Shown here piece by piece: positions 7,272-14,918 of a DNA stretch of 15,394 nucleotides (positions within the stretch are counted from its first letter, which is position 1; every line of letters begins with the position of its first letter). The position numbers were made by a program, and so were the translations under genes. The notes below the pieces were generated by a model. It made no database searches. It had not been told where the DNA came from and saw only the letters and a list, made by a program, of their open reading frames with translations. This DNA is from an uncultured Bacteroidota bacterium (GTDB lineage: Bacteria; Bacteroidota; Bacteroidia; Chitinophagales; Saprospiraceae): NCBI GenBank assembly GCA_937952445.1, contig CALGAA010000027.1:1-15394 (forward strand), read 5' to 3'.

Positions 7272-7584
7272 CAGGATGGTCGTACCATACCTTGTTTTTT
7301 GATCAAAAAGATCGGAAAAGATAAAAAATCAGGGTAAGATAGGACTTCAAAGATTCCAATGAGTACCGGGTTAAATCATCTCATATTCAGTTAAACGATC
7401 CTGTATGTTTTATGGTAGGTGCCCAAACTGTCCAAATTAATATTCGGTAATATACTCATGGATTGGGTTTGAAACCTCGAACTTTCAAATGGCTTTTCAT
7501 GGAATCCGTAGTACCCATGCAAAGTGATTCAATTCTCCTTTTTGTAAATCTCCTTATATTTACCATTCGATAATTTTCGATACC
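7272..7584. promoter_or_regulatory. Divergent AT-rich intergenic region with two inverted repeats
   Basis: This 313-base region separates the minus-strand regulator block from the plus-strand phosphodiesterase and must hold promoters for both directions. I see no gene in it. Two symmetric sites stand out: the palindrome TTTTTGATCAAAAA at 7296-7309, 25 bases upstream of the small minus-strand ORF, and TTTGAAA (7468-7474) with TTTCAAA (7483-7489), separated by eight bases, about 95 bases before the phosphodiesterase start. Both could be operators, for instance for autoregulation by the Crp/Fnr-type protein, but repeats of this size also occur by chance in AT-rich DNA. No clear TAnnTTTG element could be fixed. 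Confidence 0.35.
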
Positions 7585-8433
7585 ATGAATTTTAAAATTA
7601 GTGCCATGCCTGTTCATTATCTCGTCTGGATGCTGATCGGCGCAGCATTTTTTTCCGTAGAGGAGGTGTATTCACAGCAACAAGCCGTCCAGCTTTTTGC
7701 CCATCGGGGCGGGGCCCACGAACAAGATGAAAATACACTCCAGGCTTTTCAAAACAGTTACGATCAGGGAATCCGGGGTTATGAGACCGACGTAAGGATG
7801 ACCAAAGACGGTGACTTGGTGTTGTTTCATGATGGTTCCCTGGATCGGATCACAGGACATCAGGGAAGCATAGAGGAAATGAATGCTTCGGAAATACGAA
7901 AAATCAAGACTAAAAAAGGAAATCCCATCCTTTTTCTGGATGAGTTTTTGGAATATTTGGAAGATAAGCCGGGCGTTTATCTCGAACTGGAAATGAAAAC
8001 CAGTCCGGAGATTTATCCCCGGCCCGTGTTGGAGAAATACTGTGATAAATTATACCAGGCGGCCGCGGCGCGCAAACCGGAAGGATCCACTTACCTGTTC
8101 ACATCTTTTGACAAACGTCCTTTGCGATACCTCAAAGCCACTTATCCCGATGCGGATATGTTGTTCATCACCTCGAGGCCGCTCACTGATGAGGTAGTGC
8201 AGGAAACGCTGGAGCTGGGACTCCAAAGAGTGGGCTGTAACATAAGTGGCACGAGCAGGAAAATGGTCGATGCGGCACATGAGGCTGGTTTACAGGTCAG
8301 CCTGTGGCCCGGCCACTCGGTCGAGGATTTCTTACTTGGAATTTACCTGGGCAGTGATTACCTCTGCTCTGATGTTCCCGTGGAAGTACTCCAATTTATG
8401 CAATCAAAAATGCCCTGGGTTAACATTAAATAA
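7585..8433 (+). CDS. Exported glycerophosphodiester phosphodiesterase family protein
   Basis: A 282-residue TIM-barrel hydrolase that splits glycerophosphodiesters to glycerol-3-phosphate and an alcohol. Catalytic and metal residues of the family are in place: His40-Arg41 (FAHRGG), Glu49-Asn50 (DENTLQAF), Glu67 and Asp69 (YETDVRMTKDG), His82-Asp83 (LFHDGSLDRITG), and Glu134/Glu136 (YLELEMK). The C-terminal part has the usual SLWPGHS strand and the LCSDVPVEV ending. Length is normal for the family. A hydrophobic signal (MPVHYLVWMLIGAAFF, residues 8-23) predicts export; the start could be Met1 (7585) or Met8 (7606). It is first on the plus strand after the divergent region, with the SGNH esterase 78 bases downstream. 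It probably scavenges phospholipid head groups in the periplasm. The substrate is inferred from the family only. Confidence 0.92.
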   Translation: MNFKISAMPVHYLVWMLIGAAFFSVEEVYSQQQAVQLFAHRGGAHEQDENTLQAFQNSYDQGIRGYETDVRMTKDGDLVLFHDGSLDRITGHQGSIEEMNASEIRKIKTKKGNPILFLDEFLEYLEDKPGVYLELEMKTSPEIYPRPVLEKYCDKLYQAAAARKPEGSTYLFTSFDKRPLRYLKATYPDADMLFITSRPLTDEVVQETLELGLQRVGCNISGTSRKMVDAAHEAGLQVSLWPGHSVEDFLLGIYLGSDYLCSDVPVEVLQFMQSKMPWVNIK

Positions 8434-8511
8434 AAGGGGGGAAATGGGGATTGATCACCTTTCCTGGCCACAGATTTGCTTTGAACTTATTTTATCAAAA
8501 TTTTACCTGCC

Positions 8512-9306
8512 ATGAAGTACCTGTTCATATTAAGTTTCCTGTTGCATTTTTCCTTGCCGGGTCACACCCAAACCACACAAGTATTAGCGTCCGTGGATTC
8601 CAATTTTCACATTTACCTGGCCCTGGGCCAATCAAACATGGCAGGGCGTGGCGAAGTAACGGATAAATATGCGACGATGGGGCACGATAGGGTCTGGATG
8701 ATGGACCAGAACGAAGAATGGGTCATGGCCCGGCATCCGGTTCATTTTGATAAACCGGCCGTTGTGGGGGTGGGACCCTCGTTGTCGTTTGGCATATTTA
8801 TGGCTAAAAAACAAAAGGGTAAACGGATAGGGCTGGTCCCGTGCGCTGTGGGGGGAACCTCGATCCAACATTGGAAGCCGGGGGCATACGACGATCGGAC
8901 GGATACCCATCCCTGGGATGACGCTGAAAAACGGATCCGGGAAGCCATGAAAAGCGGGGTAGTAAAGGGGGTGATCTGGCATCAGGGGGAATCCGATACG
9001 AGCCCCGATCGGGCAGCCCGATACCTCGATGATTTGAAAGATCTGATTCATCGGCTTCGCAAGTTGACGGGTAATCCTCATTTGCCCGTAGTGGTCGGTG
9101 AACTCGGGCAATACAGACCTGTTTATCAATCGATCAACACGGTGCTCGCACAAGTGCCGGATGCGATTCCATATACCGCTGTGGCTCCTTCCAAAAGGCT
9201 GAAAGCAATGAGCGATGGGACCCACCTGGATTCCAAATCTGCCCATAAAATGGGTCTTCGAATGGCCAAACAAATGAGGCGATTACAGAAGGCGATCCGC
9301 AAATAA
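8512..9306 (+). CDS. Sialate O-acetylesterase-type SGNH hydrolase, exported
   Basis: A 264-residue carbohydrate esterase of the SASA (DUF303) family, which removes O-acetyl groups from sialic acids or plant/algal polysaccharides. The nucleophile is Ser41 in LALGQSNMAGRGE; oxyanion residues are likely in CAVGGTS (111-117); the motif WHQGESD (156-162) is characteristic; and the Asp/His of the catalytic set lie in SDGTHLD (His238). The first 19 residues (MKYLFILSFLLHFSLPGHT) are a signal peptide. Length is near that of single-domain members. It sits 78 bases after the phosphodiesterase and 137 bases before the oxidoreductase series. Close to NagA/NagB and a GH109-like protein, a role in de-acetylating amino-sugar glycans before cleavage is plausible but inferred. 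Confidence 0.9.
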   Translation: MKYLFILSFLLHFSLPGHTQTTQVLASVDSNFHIYLALGQSNMAGRGEVTDKYATMGHDRVWMMDQNEEWVMARHPVHFDKPAVVGVGPSLSFGIFMAKKQKGKRIGLVPCAVGGTSIQHWKPGAYDDRTDTHPWDDAEKRIREAMKSGVVKGVIWHQGESDTSPDRAARYLDDLKDLIHRLRKLTGNPHLPVVVGELGQYRPVYQSINTVLAQVPDAIPYTAVAPSKRLKAMSDGTHLDSKSAHKMGLRMAKQMRRLQKAIRK

Positions 9307-9371
9307 AAATAACTCATGATCACTTTATCCGTATCAATTGAAAAAAATCCACATTTTCCAGTTAATATTAC

Positions 9372-9400
9372 TTGATATAAAGAATTTTTGTGTAAATTCG
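9372..9400 (+). promoter_or_regulatory. Candidate Bacteroidota-type promoter of the oxidoreductase-nag series
   Basis: TTG at 9372-9374 followed after 18 bases by TAAATTCG at 9393-9400, which matches seven of eight positions of the TAnnTTTG -7 element. Transcription would start near 9406, leaving a leader of about 37 bases before the ATG at 9444. The -7 element overlaps the palindrome at 9399-9412. Confidence 0.45.
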
Positions 9401-9412
9401 GTAACGTTACCG
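9399..9412. promoter_or_regulatory. LacI/GalR-family-like operator, CGGTAACGTTACCG
   Basis: A perfect 14-base palindrome with the central CG and flanking GTAA/TTAC half-sites seen in many LacI-family operators. It lies at the expected transcription start, overlapping the last bases of the candidate -7 element, where a bound repressor would block the polymerase. It is upstream of a carbohydrate gene series, the usual context of such regulators. No LacI-family gene is in the window, so the regulator would be encoded elsewhere. Confidence 0.6.
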
Positions 9413-9443
9413 TCTAATTAGCTATAAAATTAACCTATTTTCG

Positions 9444-10451
9444 ATGCAACAACGACGTAAATTCATAAAAACGATGGGCTTAACTACCGCAGCAATCGGG
9501 GCGATGCCCTATATTTTAAAAGGGCAGGGCTCCCAAATTCCTGCAGATGGGAAACGTGTTGGGATTATTGGGTTGGATACCTCTCACAGCATCGCTTTTA
9601 CACGCGCGATGAACGAACAGGATCATCCCGAATTATTGGGTTATAAGGTTACCGCGGCTTATCCTCATGGAAGTCTGGACATTGAATCCAGTGTGTCCCG
9701 GATACCGGGATATATCGAGGATATTCAAAATATGGGTGTAAAGGTGGTGGATTCCATCGATGCCTTGTTGGATGAAGTGGACGTGGTCCTGCTTGAGACC
9801 AACGATGGTCGCCGTCATCTCGAACAGGTACTGCCCGTTCTCAAAGCAGGCAAACGGGTTTTTATCGACAAACCCGTAGCAGCTTCGCTCGAAGATACGC
9901 TGAAGATATACGAAGCTTCCAAAGAATATAATATTCCCTTGTTTTCAAGTTCTTCTTTGCGGTATATCAAAGGAGCGAAGGAAGCGAGGAACGGCGAATT
10001 GGGAAAAGTGATGGGAGCGACCACCTGGAGTCCCGCGTCGCTTGAGAAAACCCATCCGGACATGTACTGGTACGGGATCCACGGTGTCGAGGCATTATTT
10101 ACAGTCATGGGGACCGGATGTAAGGAAGTCTACCGGGTGCACACTGATGGATGCGATGTCATCACAGGCGTGTGGGAAGATGGAAAGGTCGGATTGTTCC
10201 GCGGTCAAAGAGATGGAAAATTGGGGTACGGGGGCCATGTATACGGTGAGACCAAAAGCATCGATCTGGGGCCTTATCAGGGATATTTGCCCTTGTTGAT
10301 TGACATTGCCAAATATTTTGAAACCGGAGAAATGCCGGTGACACCGGAGGAAACCATCGAGATATTTGCATTTATGTCAGCTGCTGATGTGAGCAAGAAG
10401 AAGAAAGGTAAAGCGGTTTCGTTGGATAAAGTGATTAAAAAAGCGCGGTAA
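9444..10451 (+). CDS. Gfo/Idh/MocA-family oxidoreductase with Tat-like signal
   Basis: A 335-residue NAD(P)-dependent oxidoreductase. The N-terminus has a twin-arginine signal (QRRKFIKTMGLTTAAIGAMP). The Rossmann entry is VGIIGLDTSHS (39-49), not the usual GxGxxG of the family. The family's EKP segment appears as IDKPVAAS (141-148), with Lys143 as the conserved lysine, and a likely catalytic His213 lies in YGIHGVEAL. This resembles a distinct exported subgroup found in Bacteroidota and Planctomycetota. Its substrate is unknown; sugar oxidation, perhaps at C3, is the family-based guess. It is the first gene behind the operator at 9399-9412, and its stop codon overlaps the next start by one base (TAATG), so it is coupled to the DUF1080 gene. 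The family call is firm, the reaction is not. Confidence 0.88.
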   Translation: MQQRRKFIKTMGLTTAAIGAMPYILKGQGSQIPADGKRVGIIGLDTSHSIAFTRAMNEQDHPELLGYKVTAAYPHGSLDIESSVSRIPGYIEDIQNMGVKVVDSIDALLDEVDVVLLETNDGRRHLEQVLPVLKAGKRVFIDKPVAASLEDTLKIYEASKEYNIPLFSSSSLRYIKGAKEARNGELGKVMGATTWSPASLEKTHPDMYWYGIHGVEALFTVMGTGCKEVYRVHTDGCDVITGVWEDGKVGLFRGQRDGKLGYGGHVYGETKSIDLGPYQGYLPLLIDIAKYFETGEMPVTPEETIEIFAFMSAADVSKKKKGKAVSLDKVIKKAR

Positions 10452-11251
10452 TGATGGGAACGAATCGCACTCCGACCACATATTCCGGAAGAATGTTCCT
10501 TCCGTCGATCACATTCGCAATGGCGGCTTTGTTTATGTTGGCCTGCAATTCCAACCGACCGGCCGACCATACGGATGAATCGAATGAGGAAGAATCTGAG
10601 TGGATAATCCTTTTCGACGGAACTTCACTGGATCAGTGGAGAACGTTAGGAAGCGATTCGGTATTTACTTCGTTTTGGAAAATCGAAGATGGAATTCTGA
10701 AAAAAATCGACCGGGGGAAGGTTCCGGAGCGGGCGGACGGTCAACCACTTCAGGGCGGTGATTTGATGACCAAAGAAGCGTTTGACAATTACGAGCTGTA
10801 TTGGGAATGGGCATTGTTTGAAGATGGAAACAGTGGTTTGAAATACAACGTATCTGAAGAAATGTCCATGTCGCGGGGATCCCGCCATTCTGCGCTCGGA
10901 TTTGAGTATCAAATGATCGATGATGATTCCGAAAAATACAGCGACCTCAATCCGGAACAATTTTCGGGAGCGCTATATGATTTATTACCAGTTCAGGGGG
11001 TTACCAGCCTCCAGCCGTATGGAGAATTTAATACGAGCCGGATCAGGGTCGAAGGGGATATGGTCACGCATTGGCTCAATGGGGACAAGGTACTGACGTA
11101 CCGGTTTGGTTCAGACGTGTTGGTTTCGGCCTATGAAGATAGTAAGTTTGCGGATATCCCGGGGTTTATCGATAAACGCAAAGGGCATATTGTCCTACAG
11201 GATCACATTACCGAAGCGTGGTTTCGGGACATTCGGATCAAAAAACTTTAA
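10451..11251 (+). CDS. DUF1080 (3-keto-disaccharide hydrolase domain) lipoprotein
   Basis: A 266-residue protein with a concanavalin-like DUF1080 domain. The domain opens with WIILFDGTSLDQWRTL (51-66) and contains ELYWEWALFEDGNSGLKYNV (115-134) and GFEYQMIDDD (150-159), then ends with IVLQDH and WFRDIRIKKL; these are all family landmarks. The N-terminus is a lipoprotein signal with Cys32 (FMLACNSN). The start could also be Met15 (10493), giving a shorter, cleaner signal. Some DUF1080 proteins are known to cleave 3-keto-glycosides made by Gfo/Idh/MocA dehydrogenases. The one-base overlap with the preceding oxidoreductase and the presence of two more such genes downstream fit that pairing. It is probably anchored facing the periplasm or the outside. 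Substrate not readable from the sequence. Confidence 0.9.
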   Translation: MMGTNRTPTTYSGRMFLPSITFAMAALFMLACNSNRPADHTDESNEEESEWIILFDGTSLDQWRTLGSDSVFTSFWKIEDGILKKIDRGKVPERADGQPLQGGDLMTKEAFDNYELYWEWALFEDGNSGLKYNVSEEMSMSRGSRHSALGFEYQMIDDDSEKYSDLNPEQFSGALYDLLPVQGVTSLQPYGEFNTSRIRVEGDMVTHWLNGDKVLTYRFGSDVLVSAYEDSKFADIPGFIDKRKGHIVLQDHITEAWFRDIRIKKL

Positions 11252-11280
11252 CTTTCCTAACGATATAAAACCAAGTCGAA

Positions 11281-12720
11281 ATGAAGAACAACAGAAGAGA
11301 CTTCCTGAAATTGACCAGTCTGGCGGGAGCAGGCTTTGTCGGAACCTCCTTTCTGGCGGGGTGCCAGGATACGAAAACGGACAACACCGCTAAGGCAGAC
11401 GTGGTCAAACTGGCTGAACGATCCTACACCCAGCACTTTAACATGTCTGGATTTGCCGCTGAACCCATTCCCACCGTTCGCATTGGCTTTGTCGGCCTGG
11501 GGAACAGAGGACCGGGTGCAGTTCGTAGGATTAGTTATCTGGACGGGGTGGAGATTAAAGCACTGTGCGATATCCGCCCGGAGAAAGCTCAAGCGGCAGC
11601 CAAAATTCTCGAAGGGACGAAACACAATCCCGATTTGTACACCGCCGGGCCTGACGATTGGAAAAACATGTGCGATAGGGATGATTTGGACTTGATATAC
11701 ATCGCAACCCCCTGGGATCTCCACACCCCCATGGCCGTTTACGCCATGGAACAAGGCAAACACGCTGCATCTGAGGTGCCCGTGGCCACTACTCTGGAGG
11801 AATGCTGGCAATTGGTCGAGACATCGGAGCGAACCCGGAAGCACTGCGTTATTTTGGAAAATTGCTGTTATGACTTTTTCGAACTGTTGACCCTGAATAT
11901 GGCCCGACAGGGGTTTTTTGGTGAAATTATCCACGCTGAGGGGGCTTATATTCACGATATACTCGAAGGCGGTTTTTCGAAAACCAAAAACTACAACAAC
12001 TGGAGGTTGCGTCAAAATATGAAACGTAACGGAAACTTGTATCCCACGCATGGATTGGGGCCGGTCTGTCAGATCATGAACATCAACCGTGGGGACAGAA
12101 TGGAATACCTGACATCGACATCCACCGAAGATTTTATGATGGGAAAAATGGCGGATTCCCTGGCGGGTGAGGATGATTACTACGCCGAGTTTGCCGGGCA
12201 GAAATTCCGTGGAAACATGAATACCTCTGTCGTCAAAACGAACAAGGGCAAGACCATCATGATCCAACACGATACCACCTCGCCGCGACCGTATTCCCGG
12301 ATCCACCTGGTGAGTGGAACGAAAGGCGTGGCCCGTAAATGGCCACTACCGGGAAAGATCGCGAATAGCCACAAAGGGTGGTTTGATGAGGAACAAATGA
12401 AAGAAATCGAAAACGAATACACCCCCGAGTTTGTCCGGGAGCTGGGTGATCTGGCTAGGAAAGCTGGTGGACACGGTGGAATGGACTTTCTGATGGACTG
12501 GCGGCTGATCGATTGCCTGCGTAACGGGCTTCCGATGGATATGGATGTGTACGATGCCGCATTGTGGAGTTCGATATTACCACTGAGCGAATGGTCTACC
12601 GAGAACAGGTCATCTCCTATTGACGTGCCTGATTTTACCGGTGGCTCCTGGAAAACGAATACGCCGGTCGATATTTCTCTGAAAAATGGTGTGTCAACCC
12701 AAATCGCAATTCCGGGCTAA
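11281..12720 (+). CDS. GH109-like Gfo/Idh/MocA lipoprotein (possible alpha-N-acetylgalactosaminidase)
   Basis: A 479-residue exported NAD-binding protein. The N-terminus combines a twin-arginine motif (NNRRDFLKLTSLAGAG) with a perfect lipobox (LAGC, Cys28). The Rossmann motif is RIGFVGLGNRGPGA (67-80), followed by ALCDIRPEKA. Further landmarks are ATPWDLHTPMA, SEVPVATTLEE (164-174, where other subfamilies have EKP), ENCCYDFFEL (193-202) and NLYPTHGLGPV (252-262). The Tyr254-x-x-His257 pair and the EVP segment are features of glycoside hydrolase family 109, enzymes that cut alpha-N-acetylgalactosaminides by transient oxidation using bound NAD. Length is close to that family. With NagB and NagA downstream, release of GalNAc or a related N-acetylhexosamine is a coherent role. 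GH109 also includes proteins of other or unknown specificity, so the activity is an inference. Confidence 0.85.
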   Translation: MKNNRRDFLKLTSLAGAGFVGTSFLAGCQDTKTDNTAKADVVKLAERSYTQHFNMSGFAAEPIPTVRIGFVGLGNRGPGAVRRISYLDGVEIKALCDIRPEKAQAAAKILEGTKHNPDLYTAGPDDWKNMCDRDDLDLIYIATPWDLHTPMAVYAMEQGKHAASEVPVATTLEECWQLVETSERTRKHCVILENCCYDFFELLTLNMARQGFFGEIIHAEGAYIHDILEGGFSKTKNYNNWRLRQNMKRNGNLYPTHGLGPVCQIMNINRGDRMEYLTSTSTEDFMMGKMADSLAGEDDYYAEFAGQKFRGNMNTSVVKTNKGKTIMIQHDTTSPRPYSRIHLVSGTKGVARKWPLPGKIANSHKGWFDEEQMKEIENEYTPEFVRELGDLARKAGGHGGMDFLMDWRLIDCLRNGLPMDMDVYDAALWSSILPLSEWSTENRSSPIDVPDFTGGSWKTNTPVDISLKNGVSTQIAIPG

Positions 12721-12772
12721 TTTCCGGAAAAAGTCAAATTATACGTAAGTTTAACTTTTAAAATACTTTATA

Positions 12773-14125
12773 ATGAAACAGGACAATATTGGAAGAAGAA
12801 AATTTATTAAAAATACGGTTGCTGCCTCGGCTGCTATTTCAGTAGGAGGGGTGTTGTCCGGGTTTTCACCCAAATCTTACCGGAATATTGTGGGCGCTAA
12901 CGAGCAGTTTCGCGTGGGTGTTATGGGAGTAAATAGCCGGGGTCTGGCACTGGCCCGAAATTTTGCGTTGCAACCCAACGCGCAAGTGGTATACATCTCC
13001 GATGTGGATAGTAGGGCTCAGGCTAAATGTGTGGAGGAGGTAGCTAAAATACAAAATTCAAAACCGGAGGGCATTCCTGATTTTCGAAATGCACTCGAGA
13101 AAAATGATATGGATGTCATGGTGATCGCTACGCCGGACCATTGGCACGCACCTGCAGCCATCATGGCTACCCACGCCGGAAAACACGTTTACCTGGAGAA
13201 ACCCGCAAGTCACAGTCCACAAGAAGGGGAATGGCTGGTCGAAGTTCAGAAAAAGTACGGGAACGTCATTCAGATGGGCAACCAGCGTAGATCGTGGCCC
13301 AACGTGAAAGAGGCCATCCAGGCGGTGCACGATGGTGTCATCGGACGGGTCTATTTCGCAAAAGGGTGGTACACCAATAACAGAGCATCGATCGGAAATG
13401 GCAAGCAAGTTCCGGTTCCGGACTGGCTGGATTACGAATTGTGGCAGGGACCTGCTCCTCGTGAACCTTATCGCGACAATGTTATTCATTATAATTGGCA
13501 CTGGTTTTGGAATTGGGGAACCGGGGAGGCGCTCAACAATGGAACCCATATGGTGGATTTGATGAGATGGGGACTCCAAGTGGATTATCCGACTCTGGTG
13601 AATTCAGCCGGTGGGCGATATCGCTACAACGACGATTGGGAAACGCCGGATACACAGGTTATCAATCTCGAGTTTGGTGATAAAGCCTCAATGACTTGGG
13701 AGGGTCGTAGTTGCAATGGCCGACACGTGGAAGGTTCCAGCGTAGGGGTTGTTTTCTATGGAGAAGAAGGATCGCTCATGATCGGTGGCGGAAATGCATA
13801 CACGATCTACGATTTGCAAAACAACATAGTCAAGGAAGTGGTCAACGATGTCAAAGTCGATGCACGGAACAGAGCCAACCCGTCGCAAATGCTTGACGCG
13901 ATGCATTTCCAAAACTTTTTTGATGGAATCAAATCCGGGGCGCCGCTGGCTGCAGATATTGAAAGTGGACATATCAGTACTTTGCTGTGTCAACTCGGTA
14001 ATATCGCCGTAAGACGTCAGGAAACCCTCCATACCGATCCAACCAATGGTCGAATTAAAAAGAACAAAAAGGCTATGAAGCTTTGGTCACGGGATTATGA
14101 AAAAGGGTGGAAACCTACTATTTAA
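12773..14125 (+). CDS. Tat-exported Gfo/Idh/MocA-family oxidoreductase
   Basis: A 450-residue member of the common exported Gfo/Idh/MocA subgroup. The N-terminus is a twin-arginine signal (IGRRKFIKNTVAASAAISVGG). The Rossmann motif is RVGVMGVNSRGLAL (47-60) and the family signature EKP appears as YLEKPASHSP (Lys143). DHWHAPA (122-128), WLDYELWQGPAPREPY (218-233) and NNGTHMVDLMRW (255-266, with His259 a likely catalytic residue) are subgroup landmarks. It lies 52 bases after the GH109-like gene and 28 bases before nagB, with an AT-rich spacer (12721-12772) that could carry a weak internal promoter. It is probably a sugar dehydrogenase or part of an oxidation-reduction pair with the other two. 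No lipobox is seen, so it would be soluble in the periplasm. Substrate unknown. Confidence 0.92.
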   Translation: MKQDNIGRRKFIKNTVAASAAISVGGVLSGFSPKSYRNIVGANEQFRVGVMGVNSRGLALARNFALQPNAQVVYISDVDSRAQAKCVEEVAKIQNSKPEGIPDFRNALEKNDMDVMVIATPDHWHAPAAIMATHAGKHVYLEKPASHSPQEGEWLVEVQKKYGNVIQMGNQRRSWPNVKEAIQAVHDGVIGRVYFAKGWYTNNRASIGNGKQVPVPDWLDYELWQGPAPREPYRDNVIHYNWHWFWNWGTGEALNNGTHMVDLMRWGLQVDYPTLVNSAGGRYRYNDDWETPDTQVINLEFGDKASMTWEGRSCNGRHVEGSSVGVVFYGEEGSLMIGGGNAYTIYDLQNNIVKEVVNDVKVDARNRANPSQMLDAMHFQNFFDGIKSGAPLAADIESGHISTLLCQLGNIAVRRQETLHTDPTNGRIKKNKKAMKLWSRDYEKGWKPTI

Positions 14126-14153
14126 CAATTAAAAAATAAAGTCAATACAAAAA

Positions 14154-14903
14154 ATGGAAATTTATATTGCAGAAAATCATCAGGAGTTGGGACAAAAAGC
14201 TGGTGAGTTTGGAGCCCGGGCTTTGAAGGATGCGATCGATAAAAACGGTAGCGCTAACATCATATTGGCTACGGGAACTAGCCAATTTGAAACGATGGCT
14301 ACGCTGCTCGCAGATAAAGACATCGATTGGTCGAAAGTGGTTATGTTTCATCTGGATGAGTACATCGGGTTGCCTGTCACACACAAGGCCAGTTTTAGAA
14401 AATACCTGAAAGACCGGTTTTTGGCCCAGGTCCCCGAAATTAAGGCTTATCACCTGATCGATGGAGAAAAGGATCCGGAAGAGGAATGCAAACGATTGAA
14501 TGATTTGATCGAACGGCACCCCATTGACGTGGCCTTTGTCGGCATCGGTGAAAATGCGCACCTGGCTTTTAACGATCCACCTGCAGATTTTGAAACCACC
14601 GATCCCTATATCGTGGTAGAACTTGACGAAGCCTGTCGGATGCAACAAATGGGAGAAGGATGGTTCCCTTCGTTGGATGATGTTCCGGGAAGAGCGATAT
14701 CGATGTCCGTGAATCAAATCATGCAGAGCGACGTGATCGTCTGCAGTGTGCCGGACGAACGCAAAGCGGATGCTGTAGCCCGAACGCTAACCGGCCCTGT
14801 GACGCCTGATGTTCCAGCCAGTATCTTGCAAAACCACAAGAACTGTCATATGTACCTGGATAAGGCTTCAGCAAAAATTTATGCTGAACAGGTCAGTACT
14901 TAA
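14154..14903 (+). CDS. nagB: Glucosamine-6-phosphate deaminase family protein
   Basis: A 249-residue cytoplasmic enzyme that converts glucosamine-6-phosphate to fructose-6-phosphate and ammonia. Family marks are ILATGTSQFET (37-47, phosphate-binding loop), FHLDEYIGLP (65-74, with Asp68 as the likely proton acceptor), SFRKYL, VGIGENAHLAFNDPP (129-143, with His136 and acidic Glu133/Asp141) and PVTPDVPASILQNH (215-228). It belongs to the shorter branch seen in Bacteroidota and Planctomycetota rather than the E. coli type. The glycine usual before the active-site histidine (GENGH) is alanine here. No signal peptide, so it is the first clearly cytoplasmic enzyme of the series. It is 28 bases after the oxidoreductase and 15 bases before nagA, forming the end of the amino-sugar route. 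Another amino-sugar phosphate as substrate cannot be excluded. Confidence 0.9.
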   Translation: MEIYIAENHQELGQKAGEFGARALKDAIDKNGSANIILATGTSQFETMATLLADKDIDWSKVVMFHLDEYIGLPVTHKASFRKYLKDRFLAQVPEIKAYHLIDGEKDPEEECKRLNDLIERHPIDVAFVGIGENAHLAFNDPPADFETTDPYIVVELDEACRMQQMGEGWFPSLDDVPGRAISMSVNQIMQSDVIVCSVPDERKADAVARTLTGPVTPDVPASILQNHKNCHMYLDKASAKIYAEQVST

Positions 14904-14918
14904 AACGAGGTTTTCTAT

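Noticed and set aside
8632..9273. 213-codon minus-strand ORF opposite the SGNH esterase
   Set aside because: The plus-strand frame has a signal peptide and complete catalytic motifs; the minus frame has none.
11257..12306. Long 349-codon minus-strand ORF opposite the GH109-like gene
   Set aside because: A shadow of a well-supported plus-strand gene; the length follows from the codon bias of the real gene and the product is not protein-like.
12721..12730. Palindrome TTTCCGGAAA after the GH109-like gene
   Set aside because: Ten bases of symmetry are expected many times by chance in this window and no promoter or terminator feature is attached.
14129..14143. Glycine in GENGH replaced by alanine in NagB as sign of inactivity
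   Set aside because: The coordinates mark only the upstream spacer; the change is at residues 133-136 of the protein. The histidine and acidic residues are kept, and this substitution seems tolerated in this branch, so I do not call the enzyme inactive.
14902..14914. AAAAC-GAG-GTTTT mini-hairpin between nagB and nagA as terminator
   Set aside because: Only five weak pairs with a 3-base loop inside a 15-base spacer of an evident operon; too weak to end transcription.
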